A stretch of DNA of 64,000 bases from JAJPHF01 sp035293805 (GCA_035293805.1 DATGMD010000038.1:1-64000); one strand, 5' to 3'; shown: positions 17,110 to 25,914, counted from the stretch's first letter. The notes: generated by a model from the letters alone, not told the origin. Translations and numbers: made by a program.

Positions 17110-17142
17110 TTGTCATGTAGCGCATAATGTAGTATCATGTAG
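17110..17142 (+). promoter_or_regulatory. Divergent promoter with phased ATGTAG repeats
   Basis: TTGTCA (17110-17115), a 17-base spacer and TATCAT (17133-17138) form a promoter for the plus-strand genes. ATGTAG occurs at 17115-17120, 17127-17132 and 17137-17142, spaced 12 and 10 bases, about one helical turn. These overlap the promoter and are candidate binding sites for the excisionase-like protein or a repressor. Confidence 0.5.
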
Positions 17143-17230
17143 TCGCAGGGAGCGCGTGATGCCCTGTAGAACGTAAAGAGCCCCGCCGGTGTCACTACCA
17201 CCAGCGGGGCCGAGCGAAGGGAGCGGACCG

Positions 17231-17725
17231 ATGCTAGCGACCAGCACCCCTCAGGCACAGCCTACCACGGCGCGCATCACCCTGGACACCCTCAAGGCCA
17301 TGCTCGCGAAGGGCCAGGCGGCGCACCCCGACCTCGCCGGCCGCATGGACAAAGCGGCCCGCATCTTGGCGACGCGCACGGTCGAGCCCACCGGCGACGA
17401 CGGCCGCTCATGGTGGGTCGCGTCCGAGACGCAGGCCGAGCAGTTCTACCTGGTCATCATCACCCCCCACGGCGCGTGGCCCTGCACGTGCAAAGACTTC
17501 GAGCGCCGCCACGATTGGTGTAAGCACAGTCTGGCGGTCGCGCTCCTGCGCCGCTGCCAGGAGCACCAGGAGCACCCCGAGCCGGACCCGGACGCGCCAA
17601 TCCCGTACACGTTGACCGCGTTGGGCGAGGCCGCGGCGCGCGCGCCCGAGCCGTTCACGTTCGCGCGCTGCACGGGCGAGTGCTGCTCGCGCTGCCAGTA
17701 CGAACTAGGCGAGATGGGCGAGTAA
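17231..17725 (+). CDS. SWIM zinc-finger protein
   Basis: The 164-residue protein carries a SWIM-type CxCxnCxH zinc site in WPCTCKDFERRHDWCKHSLA (about residues 87-106). It is preceded by a short beta region WWVASETQAEQFYLVIITP and followed by a C-terminal cluster of four cysteines (ARCTGECCSRCQYELG) that may form a second metal site. SWIM domains bind DNA or proteins and are frequent in phage and plasmid accessory proteins. The ATG at 17231 follows GAAGGGA; a GTG at 17189 would add 14 residues. It is the first gene of the plus-strand operon. Its role is unknown. Confidence 0.75.
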   Translation: MLATSTPQAQPTTARITLDTLKAMLAKGQAAHPDLAGRMDKAARILATRTVEPTGDDGRSWWVASETQAEQFYLVIITPHGAWPCTCKDFERRHDWCKHSLAVALLRRCQEHQEHPEPDPDAPIPYTLTALGEAAARAPEPFTFARCTGECCSRCQYELGEMGE

Positions 17726-17745
17726 CCCCCGCTGCACACAGCCCG

Positions 17746-17770
17746 GGCGAGGGAGGCGGCCTCCCTCGCC
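17746..17770. other. Perfect hairpin between element genes
   Basis: GGCGAGGGAGGC (17746-17757), one base, then GCCTCCCTCGCC (17759-17770). There is no T-run, so it is not a typical terminator; it may protect or attenuate the transcript ahead of the next gene. Confidence 0.4.
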
Positions 17771-17797
17771 CCGCCGTCATCTTAGGAGGTCTGAGCC

Positions 17798-18085
17798 ATG
17801 TTCCCTAGCCCGAGCGCCGACCCGACCACGCGCCTGCGCGAATGCGTCGCCAACCTGCCCGCGAGCGCCGGTCCCGCCATCCTGACCCTCGCCGCCGACC
17901 TGCCGCCGCTCTACGTGGACCGCTTGTGCGCGGCCGTCGATGCCGTGGACGAGGCCGTGACGGCGGAGATGCTCGACGAGTGTGAACAGGTCTTGCAGCG
18001 GGTGCTCCGGCGCCTGGGCCAGCTTGCCCCCGCCGTCGAGGCCATCTGGCGGCAGGAACAGGAGCGCGTGCTGACCCGCTCCTGA
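17798..18085 (+). CDS. Small helical hypothetical protein of the element
   Basis: The 95-residue protein is almost wholly alpha-helical: TTRLRECVANLPASAGPAIL, ADLPPLYVDRLCAAVDAVDE, TAEMLDECEQVLQRVLRRLG and LAPAVEAIWRQEQERVL. There is no signal peptide, membrane segment or metal motif. AGGAGG lies eight bases before the ATG, the best ribosome site in this operon, so it is probably well expressed. A strong terminator follows at 18124. No family was recognised. Confidence 0.65.
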   Translation: MFPSPSADPTTRLRECVANLPASAGPAILTLAADLPPLYVDRLCAAVDAVDEAVTAEMLDECEQVLQRVLRRLGQLAPAVEAIWRQEQERVLTRS

Positions 18086-18123
18086 GCCGGCCGTGGCGCC
18101 TACCTGCCCGACATCCACTCAAC

Positions 18124-18157
18124 GAGCCCCGGGGAGATGCCCCCGGGGCTCTATTTT
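18124..18157 (+). terminator. Rho-independent terminator
   Basis: GAGCCCCGGGG (18124-18134), loop AGATGC, CCCCGGGGCTC (18141-18151), then TATTTT. A perfect 11-bp G/C stem with T-run downstream of the 95-residue gene. It lies within the open 5' frame of the next gene, so that gene's true start must be downstream. Confidence 0.85.
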
Positions 18158-18662
18158 CGCGCGGACTCCGAGCGAAACTCCGGCCAGCTTCATCGAGGTG
18201 GGCCAGGCGCTCCAGCACATCCGCGACCACCGGCTCTACAAGCAGAGCGACGCGACGTTTGAGGCATACGTCGCGCGCCGCTGGCCCGACCTCGGGGGGC
18301 ACAAGTACGCCTACCGAGTCATCGCGGCTGCGGAAACTGTCAGGCAGTTGTCGCCCATGGGCGACACTTTGCCCGCCACCGAGCGCCAGGCCCGCCCGCT
18401 CACGCTGCTCGACGAGCCCACGCTACGCATTGCGGCCTGGCAGCGCGCCGAGTTCGGCTGGAGCGAGAGAACCGCGCGGAACTTTATGGAGGTGGCCGAG
18501 CGCTTCAAATCGGCAAAGTTTGCCGATTTGCCCGCGCCATCGGTCCTCTACCTCCTGGCCCAGCCGAACACGCCGGAGATGCACCAGCATCTCGCCAGGT
18601 CGGGCCTGGCGGGGGCGCCTTGTGCCCAATTTACGGCACCCCAGGTACCTACTATGGGATAA
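18158..18662 (+). CDS. DUF3102/ParB-like mobile element protein, start unresolved
   Basis: The frame encodes ASFIEVGQALQHIRDHRLYK, FEAYVARRWPDL, KYAYRVIAAAETVRQL, then RIAAWQRAEFGWSERTARNF and KFADLPAPSVLYLLAQPNTP. This matches phage and plasmid proteins in which a host-condition or HTH segment is followed by a DUF3102-type region. The frame is open from 18093, but a terminator occupies 18124-18157 and no ATG with a ribosome site lies between it and the conserved part; a GTG at 18197 is possible. The gene may therefore be 5'-truncated or silent. The listed start is simply the first base after the terminator. Confidence 0.55.
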
Positions 18663-18732
18663 TTCTGTGCAGGATTCGCGCCCGTTTCGCGCGCATTCGC
18701 CCCCAATCTGTGCCGAAAGAGAGCCGTACCGC

Positions 18733-21700
18733 ATGCCGGACCAGAACGCCGAGATACGCGTTGTAGCTGAACTCGAAAAGCTGGGGGCCTCACTCCAAAG
18801 CCACCGCAACCTCCTCGACAAAGTCGCCACGCAGCTTCAGGGCGCGAGCGCCAAGGCGGCCGCGGGTGGCGCCCTCCCCGCCCACATCCCCGACCTCCAG
18901 CGGCAGATTCAGGCGGGCCGCGAGCTACTCAACCTCCAGAAGGGGCTCGCGCAGGCCACCGGCGACGCCTCCACCGCCCAACTCGCGGCCATGTCGAAGC
19001 TCCAGGCCAGCTATGTCGGCCTCGGCCAGGCGGCCCAGGCGCTCGCTAAGTACCAGGGCGCCGCGTTCGCGACCGAGCCCGTGAACCACTACCACCGCGC
19101 GCTCAGCCGCGTGGCAGACACGCTGCGCACGCTCGCGGGGCTGGGGGGCCGCACGGCGCAGAGCCCGGTCGGCGTGGCCGCCTCGGGTGCGGCGGTGGCC
19201 GGGGCCTTCCAGCACGTCGGCGGCCCCAACCTGCTCGGCGCGCTCCCCGGCGTCAGTATGCTGCCCCAGGGCATGCGCGCGGCGAGCGCCGTGGCCGGCG
19301 CGGTGCCGGGCCTCGGCGCCGGCGGCATCATGGGGGCCTTGGGCCTGACGGGGATTGGCGCTATCGGCGCGCAACTCGCCACCTGGGCCGTGAACCTCCC
19401 AGCCGCGGCCGACCGCTACACCAGCCTGGTGCCCCGGGTCGAGGGGCTGTACCGCCGCGGAGCCGGGCGCTCGGGGCGCACGCAGGGCGACGCGAATCAA
19501 CTGAATGAGCTACGCCACCAGGTGCTCGACCGCGGCCTCCAGTTCGGCTACGGGCGCCAGGAGGCGCTATCGGTCGCAGAGGCGCTCGCGGCCTCCGGGG
19601 GCACCGAGGGCTTTAACGGGAGTAGCGCGCGGCTGGACGCCCCCATGCAGTTCGCGCGCTACATGGGGGTGGACCTCGGCGCGGCCACACAGGCGTTCGC
19701 CGCGGCCGAGCGGATGGGCGCGGCCGGCATCACGAGCGGGCAGGTGCCGTCCGCCTTTGGCGGGACACTGAACCGCGTCGACACCAAGCAACTGGCGGAC
19801 GTGTTCGCCCAGGGCATCGACCAATCGAAGATGCGCGGCCGGGAGTCGGAGTTCTTGCAGACGGTGACCGGCCTCGCCGGCACCATCGCCCAGCGCACCG
19901 TCGACGCCCCCGACATGCAGCATATCGTCGGCATGCTCACCGCGCTCAACCGGACCGACGTGCCCGGGCTGCGCGGCCAGGCAGGCGCGAACGTCATGGC
20001 CGGCGTCGATCGCGGCGTCGCGGGCGCCCGCGGCGCGAATCAGATGCTCCTCTACCAGCTCTACCGCCAGCAGAAGCCGAACATGGGGTTTGCCGAGTTC
20101 CTGCTAGAGCAGGAGAAGGGGCTGGAATCGCCGTACCTGCCCGCGGCCATCCAGCAGCTCCCCGGCCTCGTGGGGGGCGACGAGAACCTGCAAGCCATCT
20201 TCCTCAAGGATGTGCTGGGCGGGAACATCAGCGGCAATCAGGCGCTCGCGCTCCTGCACGGTGGTCTTCCGGGCATCCTCCGCGCGCGCACCTCGGGCGA
20301 GGGCGGCATGGAGGGCGCGGCGCTCCCGGCGGTGGGCAACTACCCGAACACGCTGGCCCCGGGCGAGAGCGCGGTGGCGGCCCTCCAGCGGTTCAATGCC
20401 GCGATGGACGAGATGGCGGGCCAGACGATGGTGCCCGCCATCGAGAAGCTCCACCAGTTTGAGGCGAACATCACCGGCTCGACCAACAACCTGACAGAGG
20501 CCGCGGGGCGCCTGTTTGACTCCATCGCCAAGGGGCTGGGCGGCATCGTGAGCACGCTCGGCATCTCGGACATCTGGAATCCGCCCGTGGCCCACTCGGG
20601 TGAGCTAACGCCCGCGGAGAAGGCCGCCCAGGAGGACGCTCGGCGCCGGGGCGTGCCCATGCCCGGCTCCATCTGGACGCCGGGCCTCACGCCTGCGCCG
20701 GCACCCCCGGCGCCTCCCGCCGCGGCACCCCCGCTGGTCCCGGGCGCCGTGCCGCCGAGCTACGATGGCGCGGCCCCTGGTGTGCCGGTACCGCCGGGGA
20801 TGGGGGCACCGGCGGCCGCGCCCGACACCGCGCCCGAGGCGGCCCCCGGCGGCACCCCGGATGCCATGCCCCCGCCAGCGCTCAGCGACATCCCGAACGT
20901 CACGCAGGCGGCCGGCGGCCGCGACTCGGCGGCCCGCGGCTGCTCGGCGGGGGCGCTCACAGCGATTCTGAACGGCGCCGGCGTGGACATCGACGAGGGC
21001 ACCGTGTTCCGCATGATGGTGAGCGAGGGCGTCATCCAGAACGACGGCCTGCACGACCCGCTCCTCGCCGGCTTCGTCAAGCGGCACTGGGGCCTCGACG
21101 TGAGCCAATCCATTCGCAGCACCGGGGCGCTGCGCGACGCGCTGGCCAACCAGCAGCCGGTCATGCTCAGCGTGAACGGTGTGCAGCGCCGGGACCAGTA
21201 CCCCGGCGGGCACCTGGTGACCGGCGTGAGCGCCGATGACCGCGGCCTCACGGTCATGGACCCGGCCCGCGGCGAGCGGCACACGTTCACGTGGGAGGAG
21301 TTCCAGCAGGTGTCGCGGATGAACACGAACCCGGGCATCGTGTTCCAGAACTGGACCGCGCTCGCGCAGGCCAACCGCGCGCGCCTGGCCGGCGCGGCCA
21401 GCATGGCGCCTCCTCCAGCGGAAGATTCCCCGGCGTACCGCCCCGTCACGAGTAGTGGCCTCCCTGAGCCGGGCGACGACATCATCGCGATGGCGATGCA
21501 GCGCTACGGCCCGGCGGCCGGCCCTGTCGTGGCGGCGATTCTGCGCCAGGAGGACGGCCTCGGGCGCACCACGCCGGGGGACGGCGGCCATGCGTACGGG
21601 CCGTTCCAGCTAGACGACCGCTACCAGTTGCGGGACTACGCGCGCGACCGCGGGATGTCGGTGGCGGCCGCCGGCCAGTACGCCATTAACAATCCGCTCG

Positions 21701-22140
21701 ATGCCGCCGACTGGTCCCTCAGCGATCGTAGCCCGCTCGGGCGCGCGCTCGCGAAGGGAGCGGCCGCCGGCGACAGCGGGGAAGCGCTCTTGCGCGACGC
21801 GCTGGCCGGGCAGAACGGCAATGTCCTGCTACCGCAGAACCGCCAGTATTACGAGATGTACCGCCGCTATCTGTCGGAGTACGAGGGCATCGGCGCGCAG
21901 CAAGGTAGCCTGGGACCGTATAGCCCCATGAGCCGGGACCAACTCGCGGCCCTCGGCGCCATCCAGCGCGTGCAGGTGGGCGTCGACCCGATTGAGTTGC
22001 ACCTCACCTGGCCCGATGGGCGGCAGGAGGTAGTAACGGTGCAGCCGCGCGCCCGGCACATCAGCGAGCAGGACTACTTGAGCCGCGTCACACCGCGCAA
22101 CCTGGCGCTGGCCGGGGCGCCGATGAGCGGCCTGGGCTAG
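18733..22140 (+). CDS. Tape-measure-like protein with C39-like peptidase and muramidase-like domains
   Basis: The 1135-residue protein has an N-terminal helical region (LGASLQSHRNLLDKVATQLQ), Gly/Ala-rich hydrophobic stretches near residues 150-225, and long helical parts, as in phage tail tape-measure proteins. A Pro/Ala-rich linker (about 650-715) leads to a C39-like papain-fold domain (Cys near 736 in RGCSAGALTAIL, His near 827 in GGHLVTGV, then VMDPARG). Next is a lysozyme/transglycosylase-like domain (AAILRQEDGLG, Glu near 940; HAYGPFQLDD). The ATG at 18733 is taken because MPDQNAEIRVVAEL begins the ordered part. Such domains open the cell wall for DNA entry. No other tail gene was recognised. 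Confidence 0.65.
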   Translation: MPDQNAEIRVVAELEKLGASLQSHRNLLDKVATQLQGASAKAAAGGALPAHIPDLQRQIQAGRELLNLQKGLAQATGDASTAQLAAMSKLQASYVGLGQAAQALAKYQGAAFATEPVNHYHRALSRVADTLRTLAGLGGRTAQSPVGVAASGAAVAGAFQHVGGPNLLGALPGVSMLPQGMRAASAVAGAVPGLGAGGIMGALGLTGIGAIGAQLATWAVNLPAAADRYTSLVPRVEGLYRRGAGRSGRTQGDANQLNELRHQVLDRGLQFGYGRQEALSVAEALAASGGTEGFNGSSARLDAPMQFARYMGVDLGAATQAFAAAERMGAAGITSGQVPSAFGGTLNRVDTKQLADVFAQGIDQSKMRGRESEFLQTVTGLAGTIAQRTVDAPDMQHIVGMLTALNRTDVPGLRGQAGANVMAGVDRGVAGARGANQMLLYQLYRQQKPNMGFAEFLLEQEKGLESPYLPAAIQQLPGLVGGDENLQAIFLKDVLGGNISGNQALALLHGGLPGILRARTSGEGGMEGAALPAVGNYPNTLAPGESAVAALQRFNAAMDEMAGQTMVPAIEKLHQFEANITGSTNNLTEAAGRLFDSIAKGLGGIVSTLGISDIWNPPVAHSGELTPAEKAAQEDARRRGVPMPGSIWTPGLTPAPAPPAPPAAAPPLVPGAVPPSYDGAAPGVPVPPGMGAPAAAPDTAPEAAPGGTPDAMPPPALSDIPNVTQAAGGRDSAARGCSAGALTAILNGAGVDIDEGTVFRMMVSEGVIQNDGLHDPLLAGFVKRHWGLDVSQSIRSTGALRDALANQQPVMLSVNGVQRRDQYPGGHLVTGVSADDRGLTVMDPARGERHTFTWEEFQQVSRMNTNPGIVFQNWTALAQANRARLAGAASMAPPPAEDSPAYRPVTSSGLPEPGDDIIAMAMQRYGPAAGPVVAAILRQEDGLGRTTPGDGGHAYGPFQLDDRYQLRDYARDRGMSVAAAGQYAINNPLDAADWSLSDRSPLGRALAKGAAAGDSGEALLRDALAGQNGNVLLPQNRQYYEMYRRYLSEYEGIGAQQGSLGPYSPMSRDQLAALGAIQRVQVGVDPIELHLTWPDGRQEVVTVQPRARHISEQDYLSRVTPRNLALAGAPMSGLG

Positions 22141-22150
22141 AGGACAGACG

Positions 22151-22564
22151 ATGCTTGACATTTACCAACCGAACCTAGCCGACCCGTCGCAGGGCGGCCT
22201 GGTCCGTTCCCGCACCGCACCGGATGTCATTGCCGAGGCGTTCTGGTGGCAGCACCCCCTCGACCTGGGCACGGGCACCCCGCCCCAGGTGTTCGACGGC
22301 CTCACGACCGGCACCGCGAGCGGCACCAGCCCGGTGTACGCCGTGCGCGGCCGCAACCGCTTCACGTGGCAACTCACGGGCACCTGGGCGGGCACCGTGA
22401 ACGTGCAGGGCTCGCTCGACGGGGTAACCTTCGTCGACCTGGACAGCGGCCAGACCGCGAACGGCGTGTACACCACGAGCGCCTTCGTGGACTACATCCA
22501 ATTCAGCGTGACCCTCACGTCGGGCGCCGTCGTCTGCGTCGCCAGCGCCGTGCGGGACGCTTAG
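22151..22564 (+). CDS. Probable structural beta-sandwich protein of the element
   Basis: The 137-residue protein starts 11 bases after the tape-measure-like gene. After a short N-terminal segment (MLDIYQPNLADPSQGG) it is rich in beta-forming residues: FTWQLTGTWAGTVNVQGSLD, GVTFVDLDSGQTANGVYTTS and FVDYIQFSVTLTSGAVVCVA. This resembles small virion or tail-fibre-type beta domains that bind ligands on the cell surface. No catalytic motif is visible. Close spacing suggests co-translation with the upstream gene. Confidence 0.5.
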   Translation: MLDIYQPNLADPSQGGLVRSRTAPDVIAEAFWWQHPLDLGTGTPPQVFDGLTTGTASGTSPVYAVRGRNRFTWQLTGTWAGTVNVQGSLDGVTFVDLDSGQTANGVYTTSAFVDYIQFSVTLTSGAVVCVASAVRDA

Positions 22565-22573
22565 GGGGACAGC

Positions 22574-23098
22574 ATGGACGTGATTGACCTGGGCAGCCGC
22601 CGCTTGCTCCGCAAGGGCGAGCGCTGGTATCTGAGCAGCCCCGATGGCCTCGTGCGCCTGGCCGACGACACCCTGGACGCACCGGCCGTCGAGGGGCGCA
22701 CGCTGCGCGACCGCTTGGAGGCCGCGCCCAGCCGCCCGGCGTGGTGGTTCGCCTTCTTTGTCGGCGGCCTGGCGGTGCCCGCGGTCGGCCCCTGCTGGGC
22801 GCTCGTGGGCGAGGCGGGAGACGCGCTCCTGGCGTCCCGGACCGCGCGCGGCGGCTGGACGTTCGCCCCGCTCGCCCTGGACGACCGCTCGCCGAAGTGG
22901 GGGCCGTCGCTCGGGTGGGACTGGCGCGCGGCGCTCGCGCACCTGGAGGCGGACCAGCCGGCGCTCCTGCGCGACCCGGCCATCGACGCGAGCGCGCACG
23001 CGATGATGGCGGCCTACCGGGCGGCGACGGGCGACCCGACCCCCATCGCGCTCGCCCGCATCCCCGATGCGCACCTGGAGGACGCCGATGCAGTGTAG
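22574..23098 (+). CDS. Hypothetical protein of the element
   Basis: The 174-residue soluble protein begins MDVIDLGSRRLLRKGERWYL and continues with a Trp-rich middle (SRPAWWFAFFVGGLAVPAVG, KWGPSLGWDWRAALAHLEAD) and a helical C-terminus. It starts nine bases after the previous stop and overlaps the next gene by 11 bases, so the three genes form a translationally coupled block after the tape-measure-like protein. A tail or wall-passage accessory role is inferred from position only; no family was recognised. Confidence 0.5.
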   Translation: MDVIDLGSRRLLRKGERWYLSSPDGLVRLADDTLDAPAVEGRTLRDRLEAAPSRPAWWFAFFVGGLAVPAVGPCWALVGEAGDALLASRTARGGWTFAPLALDDRSPKWGPSLGWDWRAALAHLEADQPALLRDPAIDASAHAMMAAYRAATGDPTPIALARIPDAHLEDADAV

Positions 23099-23300
23099 CA
23101 CCTGTGCGGCGCAGCGGACGTGCCCGCTGCTCTCGGAGGCGCGGCGGCGGCCGCTGCTGGCGCTGGGGCAGGCGGCGCTCGTGCCGGTGGAGGGGCTGCC
23201 ATTGCCCTGCCCGTGTGGGGGCGATTTGTGGCGACCGATGGACCCGCAGGCACCCGTGCCGGCGGAGAGCAAGCCGCGGCCGGCCTTCAAGCTGCTCTAG
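23088..23300 (+). CDS. Small protein with four-cysteine zinc ribbon-like pattern
   Basis: The 70-residue protein contains MQCSTCAAQRTCPLL at the start and LPCPCGGDLWRPMD in the middle, giving CxxC and CxC pairs that could bind one zinc. GGAGG lies six bases before the ATG. It overlaps the upstream gene and converges with the large-terminase gene, whose stop it overlaps by four bases. Small zinc ribbons are common in phage accessory genes; no further assignment is possible. Confidence 0.5.
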   Translation: MQCSTCAAQRTCPLLSEARRRPLLALGQAALVPVEGLPLPCPCGGDLWRPMDPQAPVPAESKPRPAFKLL

Positions 23301-24979
23301 CGGATGCCGTACCGCGTCGGGCTATACCCGCCCGTGAGCCGCGTCCAGTCGGCGTGCGCCTGAGCGAGGTCGCCGGCGCCCTCTAGCGTGTGGCTGACCA
23401 GCACGCCCCACACCGCGCCGGAGCCGCGCTCTGCGGCCATCTCTAGGGCAATGTCCCAGGCGTCGAGCAGGTCGTCGTGGGCGCTGGCGGGGAACTGCGT
23501 GGCCTGCGTGTAGAAGGCGAGCATCTCGGGATGCACGCGGACGCCCGCTAGGTCCGGCACCGCCTCGCTCGGCTCGCCCACGCCAGCCGCCCGTAGGAGC
23601 ACGCGCCCCTGCTCGACGAGCCCCGTACGGCTGAGCAGCCGGGCCTCCTTGCCCGAGGCGGCCACGTGCTCGCCGGCCACCTTGCCCGCCACGCCAGGGA
23701 GGCGCCGCGGCCGCACCCCGCGGACCCGCTTGGCGATGCACGGGGACTTCGCGAGCGCCTGCACCAGCACCTCCTGGTACGCCACGGCCTCGCAGCCAAT
23801 CAACTGCGGCCCCCACACCTGCGCCTGCTCCTCGACGTAGGCGACCTGGGCGTCGAAGCTCAGGCGCTGCTGCGTCGCCTGCAAGACGAGGCACTCGCCC
23901 TGCGGCGTGACACCCACGGTCACGTGGCCGAAGTAGTCCGCGCCGACCTTCAGGCTACTCGCTGGGTCGACGCCCTGGTAGATGGTGAGCGGTTGGCCCT
24001 GATACTCCCAGCCGCCCGTGAGGCCACGGCGCAGGTCGTCGCGCACCCACCAGCGCCACCACGCGGGGCGGAATAGCTGCATCGCCTCGCTGAACGGCCG
24101 GTTCTGGTACTCGCGGGCAAAGGCCAGGTCGCCCACCTGCCGGCGGGCCGCGGCCAGGCGCTCCGACCCCATCCACTCCGGCCAGAGCGGCGCCTCCTCC
24201 GAGGTAGCGTAGGTGCGCGTGCGGTAGTCGCCGGTCTGCGCCAGCAGCTTGCTCAAGAGCGAGTCGAAGTGCAGGACCGTGCCCACCACGATGACGTTGC
24301 CGCGCTGGGGGTCGAGCGCGGGGAGAACGGCCTCGGTCCACCAGGCATACGCTTTGGCGCGCTGCTCGGGCGTCTGGACATGCTCGTCGTTTTCCAGGTC
24401 GTCCGCGACGATGAGGTCCGGGCGCTGGCCCAGGTGCGCGATGCCGCGAATCTGCGCGCCCATCGACCGGCCGACGAGCTTCGCGCCGTTCGCGAGTTCA
24501 ACGTCGCTGTCGGTCCACTTGCCGCCCACCAGGTCGCCGAAGTCGGCACGCAGGAGGGCGTTCGACTCTAGCTCTTGCTTGATGGCCCGGACCAAGCTCG
24601 TGGAGAGAAATGCGGTGTTGGAAATCAACACGACGACGCGCTTGCGGCTGTAGAGCAGCGCGTGGAGCGGCGCCACGAAGGAGAGCAGCGTGCTCTTGCT
24701 GTGGCCGCGCGGCGCCGCGATGACCGCGCCGGCCCCGGGCGTCTGGAGCGTCTCGCGGAACAGGTCCAGTAGCTCCTGGTGGAAGGGGGCGCTGGGCGCG
24801 GTCATCCGATGGGCGAGGTAGGTGCGCGCGAAGGCCAGCAGGTCATCCGCGCAGGCCGCGCGGCGCGCCGCATCGGGTGCGATGCCCGGTGCGGTGGGGG
24901 ACGCGGGGGCGACCGGGCAGCGCAGCGCCGCCCCCGCGCTCCGGCCCTGGCGCAGCGTGCGCCTACTCGTGAGGGACAT
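23297..24979 (-). CDS. Phage terminase large subunit
   Basis: The 560-residue DNA-packaging motor has a P-loop ATPase domain with Walker A AAPRGHSKSTLLSF and Walker B RPDLIVADDLENDEH, the coupling region GNVIVVGTVLHFDSLLSKLL, and a C-terminal RNase H-like nuclease with acidic residues in IYQGVDPASSLKVGAD, LIGCEAVAYQEVLV and SAHDDLLDAWDIALE. Length and motif order are normal, so it should be active. The ATG at 24979 overlaps the upstream small-subunit gene by 17 bases. Terminases cut and package DNA into a procapsid, yet no portal or capsid gene is present in the element; the procapsid may come from a helper phage. Confidence 0.9.
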   Translation of the reverse strand: MSLTSRRTLRQGRSAGAALRCPVAPASPTAPGIAPDAARRAACADDLLAFARTYLAHRMTAPSAPFHQELLDLFRETLQTPGAGAVIAAPRGHSKSTLLSFVAPLHALLYSRKRVVVLISNTAFLSTSLVRAIKQELESNALLRADFGDLVGGKWTDSDVELANGAKLVGRSMGAQIRGIAHLGQRPDLIVADDLENDEHVQTPEQRAKAYAWWTEAVLPALDPQRGNVIVVGTVLHFDSLLSKLLAQTGDYRTRTYATSEEAPLWPEWMGSERLAAARRQVGDLAFAREYQNRPFSEAMQLFRPAWWRWWVRDDLRRGLTGGWEYQGQPLTIYQGVDPASSLKVGADYFGHVTVGVTPQGECLVLQATQQRLSFDAQVAYVEEQAQVWGPQLIGCEAVAYQEVLVQALAKSPCIAKRVRGVRPRRLPGVAGKVAGEHVAASGKEARLLSRTGLVEQGRVLLRAAGVGEPSEAVPDLAGVRVHPEMLAFYTQATQFPASAHDDLLDAWDIALEMAAERGSGAVWGVLVSHTLEGAGDLAQAHADWTRLTGGYSPTRYGIR

Positions 24980-25499
24980 GGACCATTCCTCCCGGGGGCA
25001 GGGCTGCGAGCGGCCGCCCGGCATCGAGCGCCTCGGCATCGTCGGCAATCGCGTTCAGGATCGCCGGGTCGTGGACGTAGCGGCGGATCAGGCCCTCCCA
25101 CTGCTCATCGCTCAGACTGGGCGGGGCGCCCTCCAGGCCGAGCAGCTTGGCCTCGGCCACGAGCGCGCGGAGCACGACCCCGAGCGCGCCGCCCTTCCAG
25201 GCCTCGCGCTGGACCTCGCGGAGCGCCGCCAGCACGCGCCCCTGGGCGTCGGCCACATCCTGCCGCGTCTCGGCCCGCCAGGCCGCCCGGAGGGCCTGGA
25301 GGTCGGCGTGCAGCGTGCTGATGGCCCACGGGCGCCCCGTCGCCGGGTTGCGCTGGCCCTGGCGGCTGAGCACGTCGCGGACCTCGCGGAGGGTATGCCC
25401 GCGCAGCACCGCGGCGGCCACGAGGCGCCGCCGCTGGGCCGTCACATCGGCCTCGGGAGCACTGGCCTGTTCGGCCTGTTCGGCCGGGTGTTCGGACAT
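24963..25499 (-). CDS. Probable terminase small subunit
   Basis: The 178-residue protein has an N-terminal helix-turn-helix-like region (VTAQRRRLVAAAVLRGHTLR, EVRDVLSRQG, WAISTLHADLQALRAAWR) and a helical C-terminal part. Position directly before and overlapping the large subunit, plus the DNA-binding head, suggests TerS, which recognises the packaging site. It lacks features of known TerS families that I can name, so the call rests mostly on context. The gene follows the HTH gene by nine bases in the same operon. Confidence 0.65.
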   Translation of the reverse strand: MSEHPAEQAEQASAPEADVTAQRRRLVAAAVLRGHTLREVRDVLSRQGQRNPATGRPWAISTLHADLQALRAAWRAETRQDVADAQGRVLAALREVQREAWKGGALGVVLRALVAEAKLLGLEGAPPSLSDEQWEGLIRRYVHDPAILNAIADDAEALDAGRPLAALPPGGMVHVPHE

Positions 25500-25508
25500 C
25501 GGATTTCC

Positions 25509-25886
25509 TTACCGGGCAAGGGATTCGGCCGCGACGAGGGGCCGTGTGGGCCGAACAAGTGAACGGGGGGACCGAACAACATGGCCGTTCAGTCGAGCAC
25601 GTCGGCCCCGCCGGCGGTCGCGCAGCGCCTCCTGTAGCTCCGCCAGGAGGGCGAGGCTCGTGAGCCGGAGGATAGCCGCCTCCTGCACGGCCTGCTGCGC
25701 CGGCGGCGTGGGCGTCCACCGCGGCGTCTCCCGCCGGACGCCGAGCGCGGCCAAGTCGCGCTTGACCGTCCGGGGATGCACCCCCAGGCGGTCGGCCAGC
25801 CACCACGCGGGCGGCACGCCCTGATGCGCGTCGATAAGCTGCTGGATGTGCGCCCGCCGCGCGCAGATAGCCCGTTGTGTCGCCAA
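25509..25886 (-). CDS. Helix-turn-helix DNA-binding protein of the packaging operon
   Basis: The 125-residue protein opens with RRAHIQQLIDAHQGVPPAWW and LADRLGVHPRTVKRDLAALG, a clear helix-turn-helix of the type that recognises DNA direct repeats. A helical segment (LTSLALLAELQEALRDRRRG) and a basic, probably disordered tail follow. The start is a TTG at 25886 with AGGAGG eight bases upstream. It leads the terminase operon from the promoter at 25915-25944 and may regulate it or be part of the packaging recognition complex. Confidence 0.65.
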   Translation of the reverse strand: MATQRAICARRAHIQQLIDAHQGVPPAWWLADRLGVHPRTVKRDLAALGVRRETPRWTPTPPAQQAVQEAAILRLTSLALLAELQEALRDRRRGRRARLNGHVVRSPRSLVRPTRPLVAAESLAR

Positions 25887-25914
25887 GTCGGAAACCTCCT
25901 GATAAGCGTGCTCT

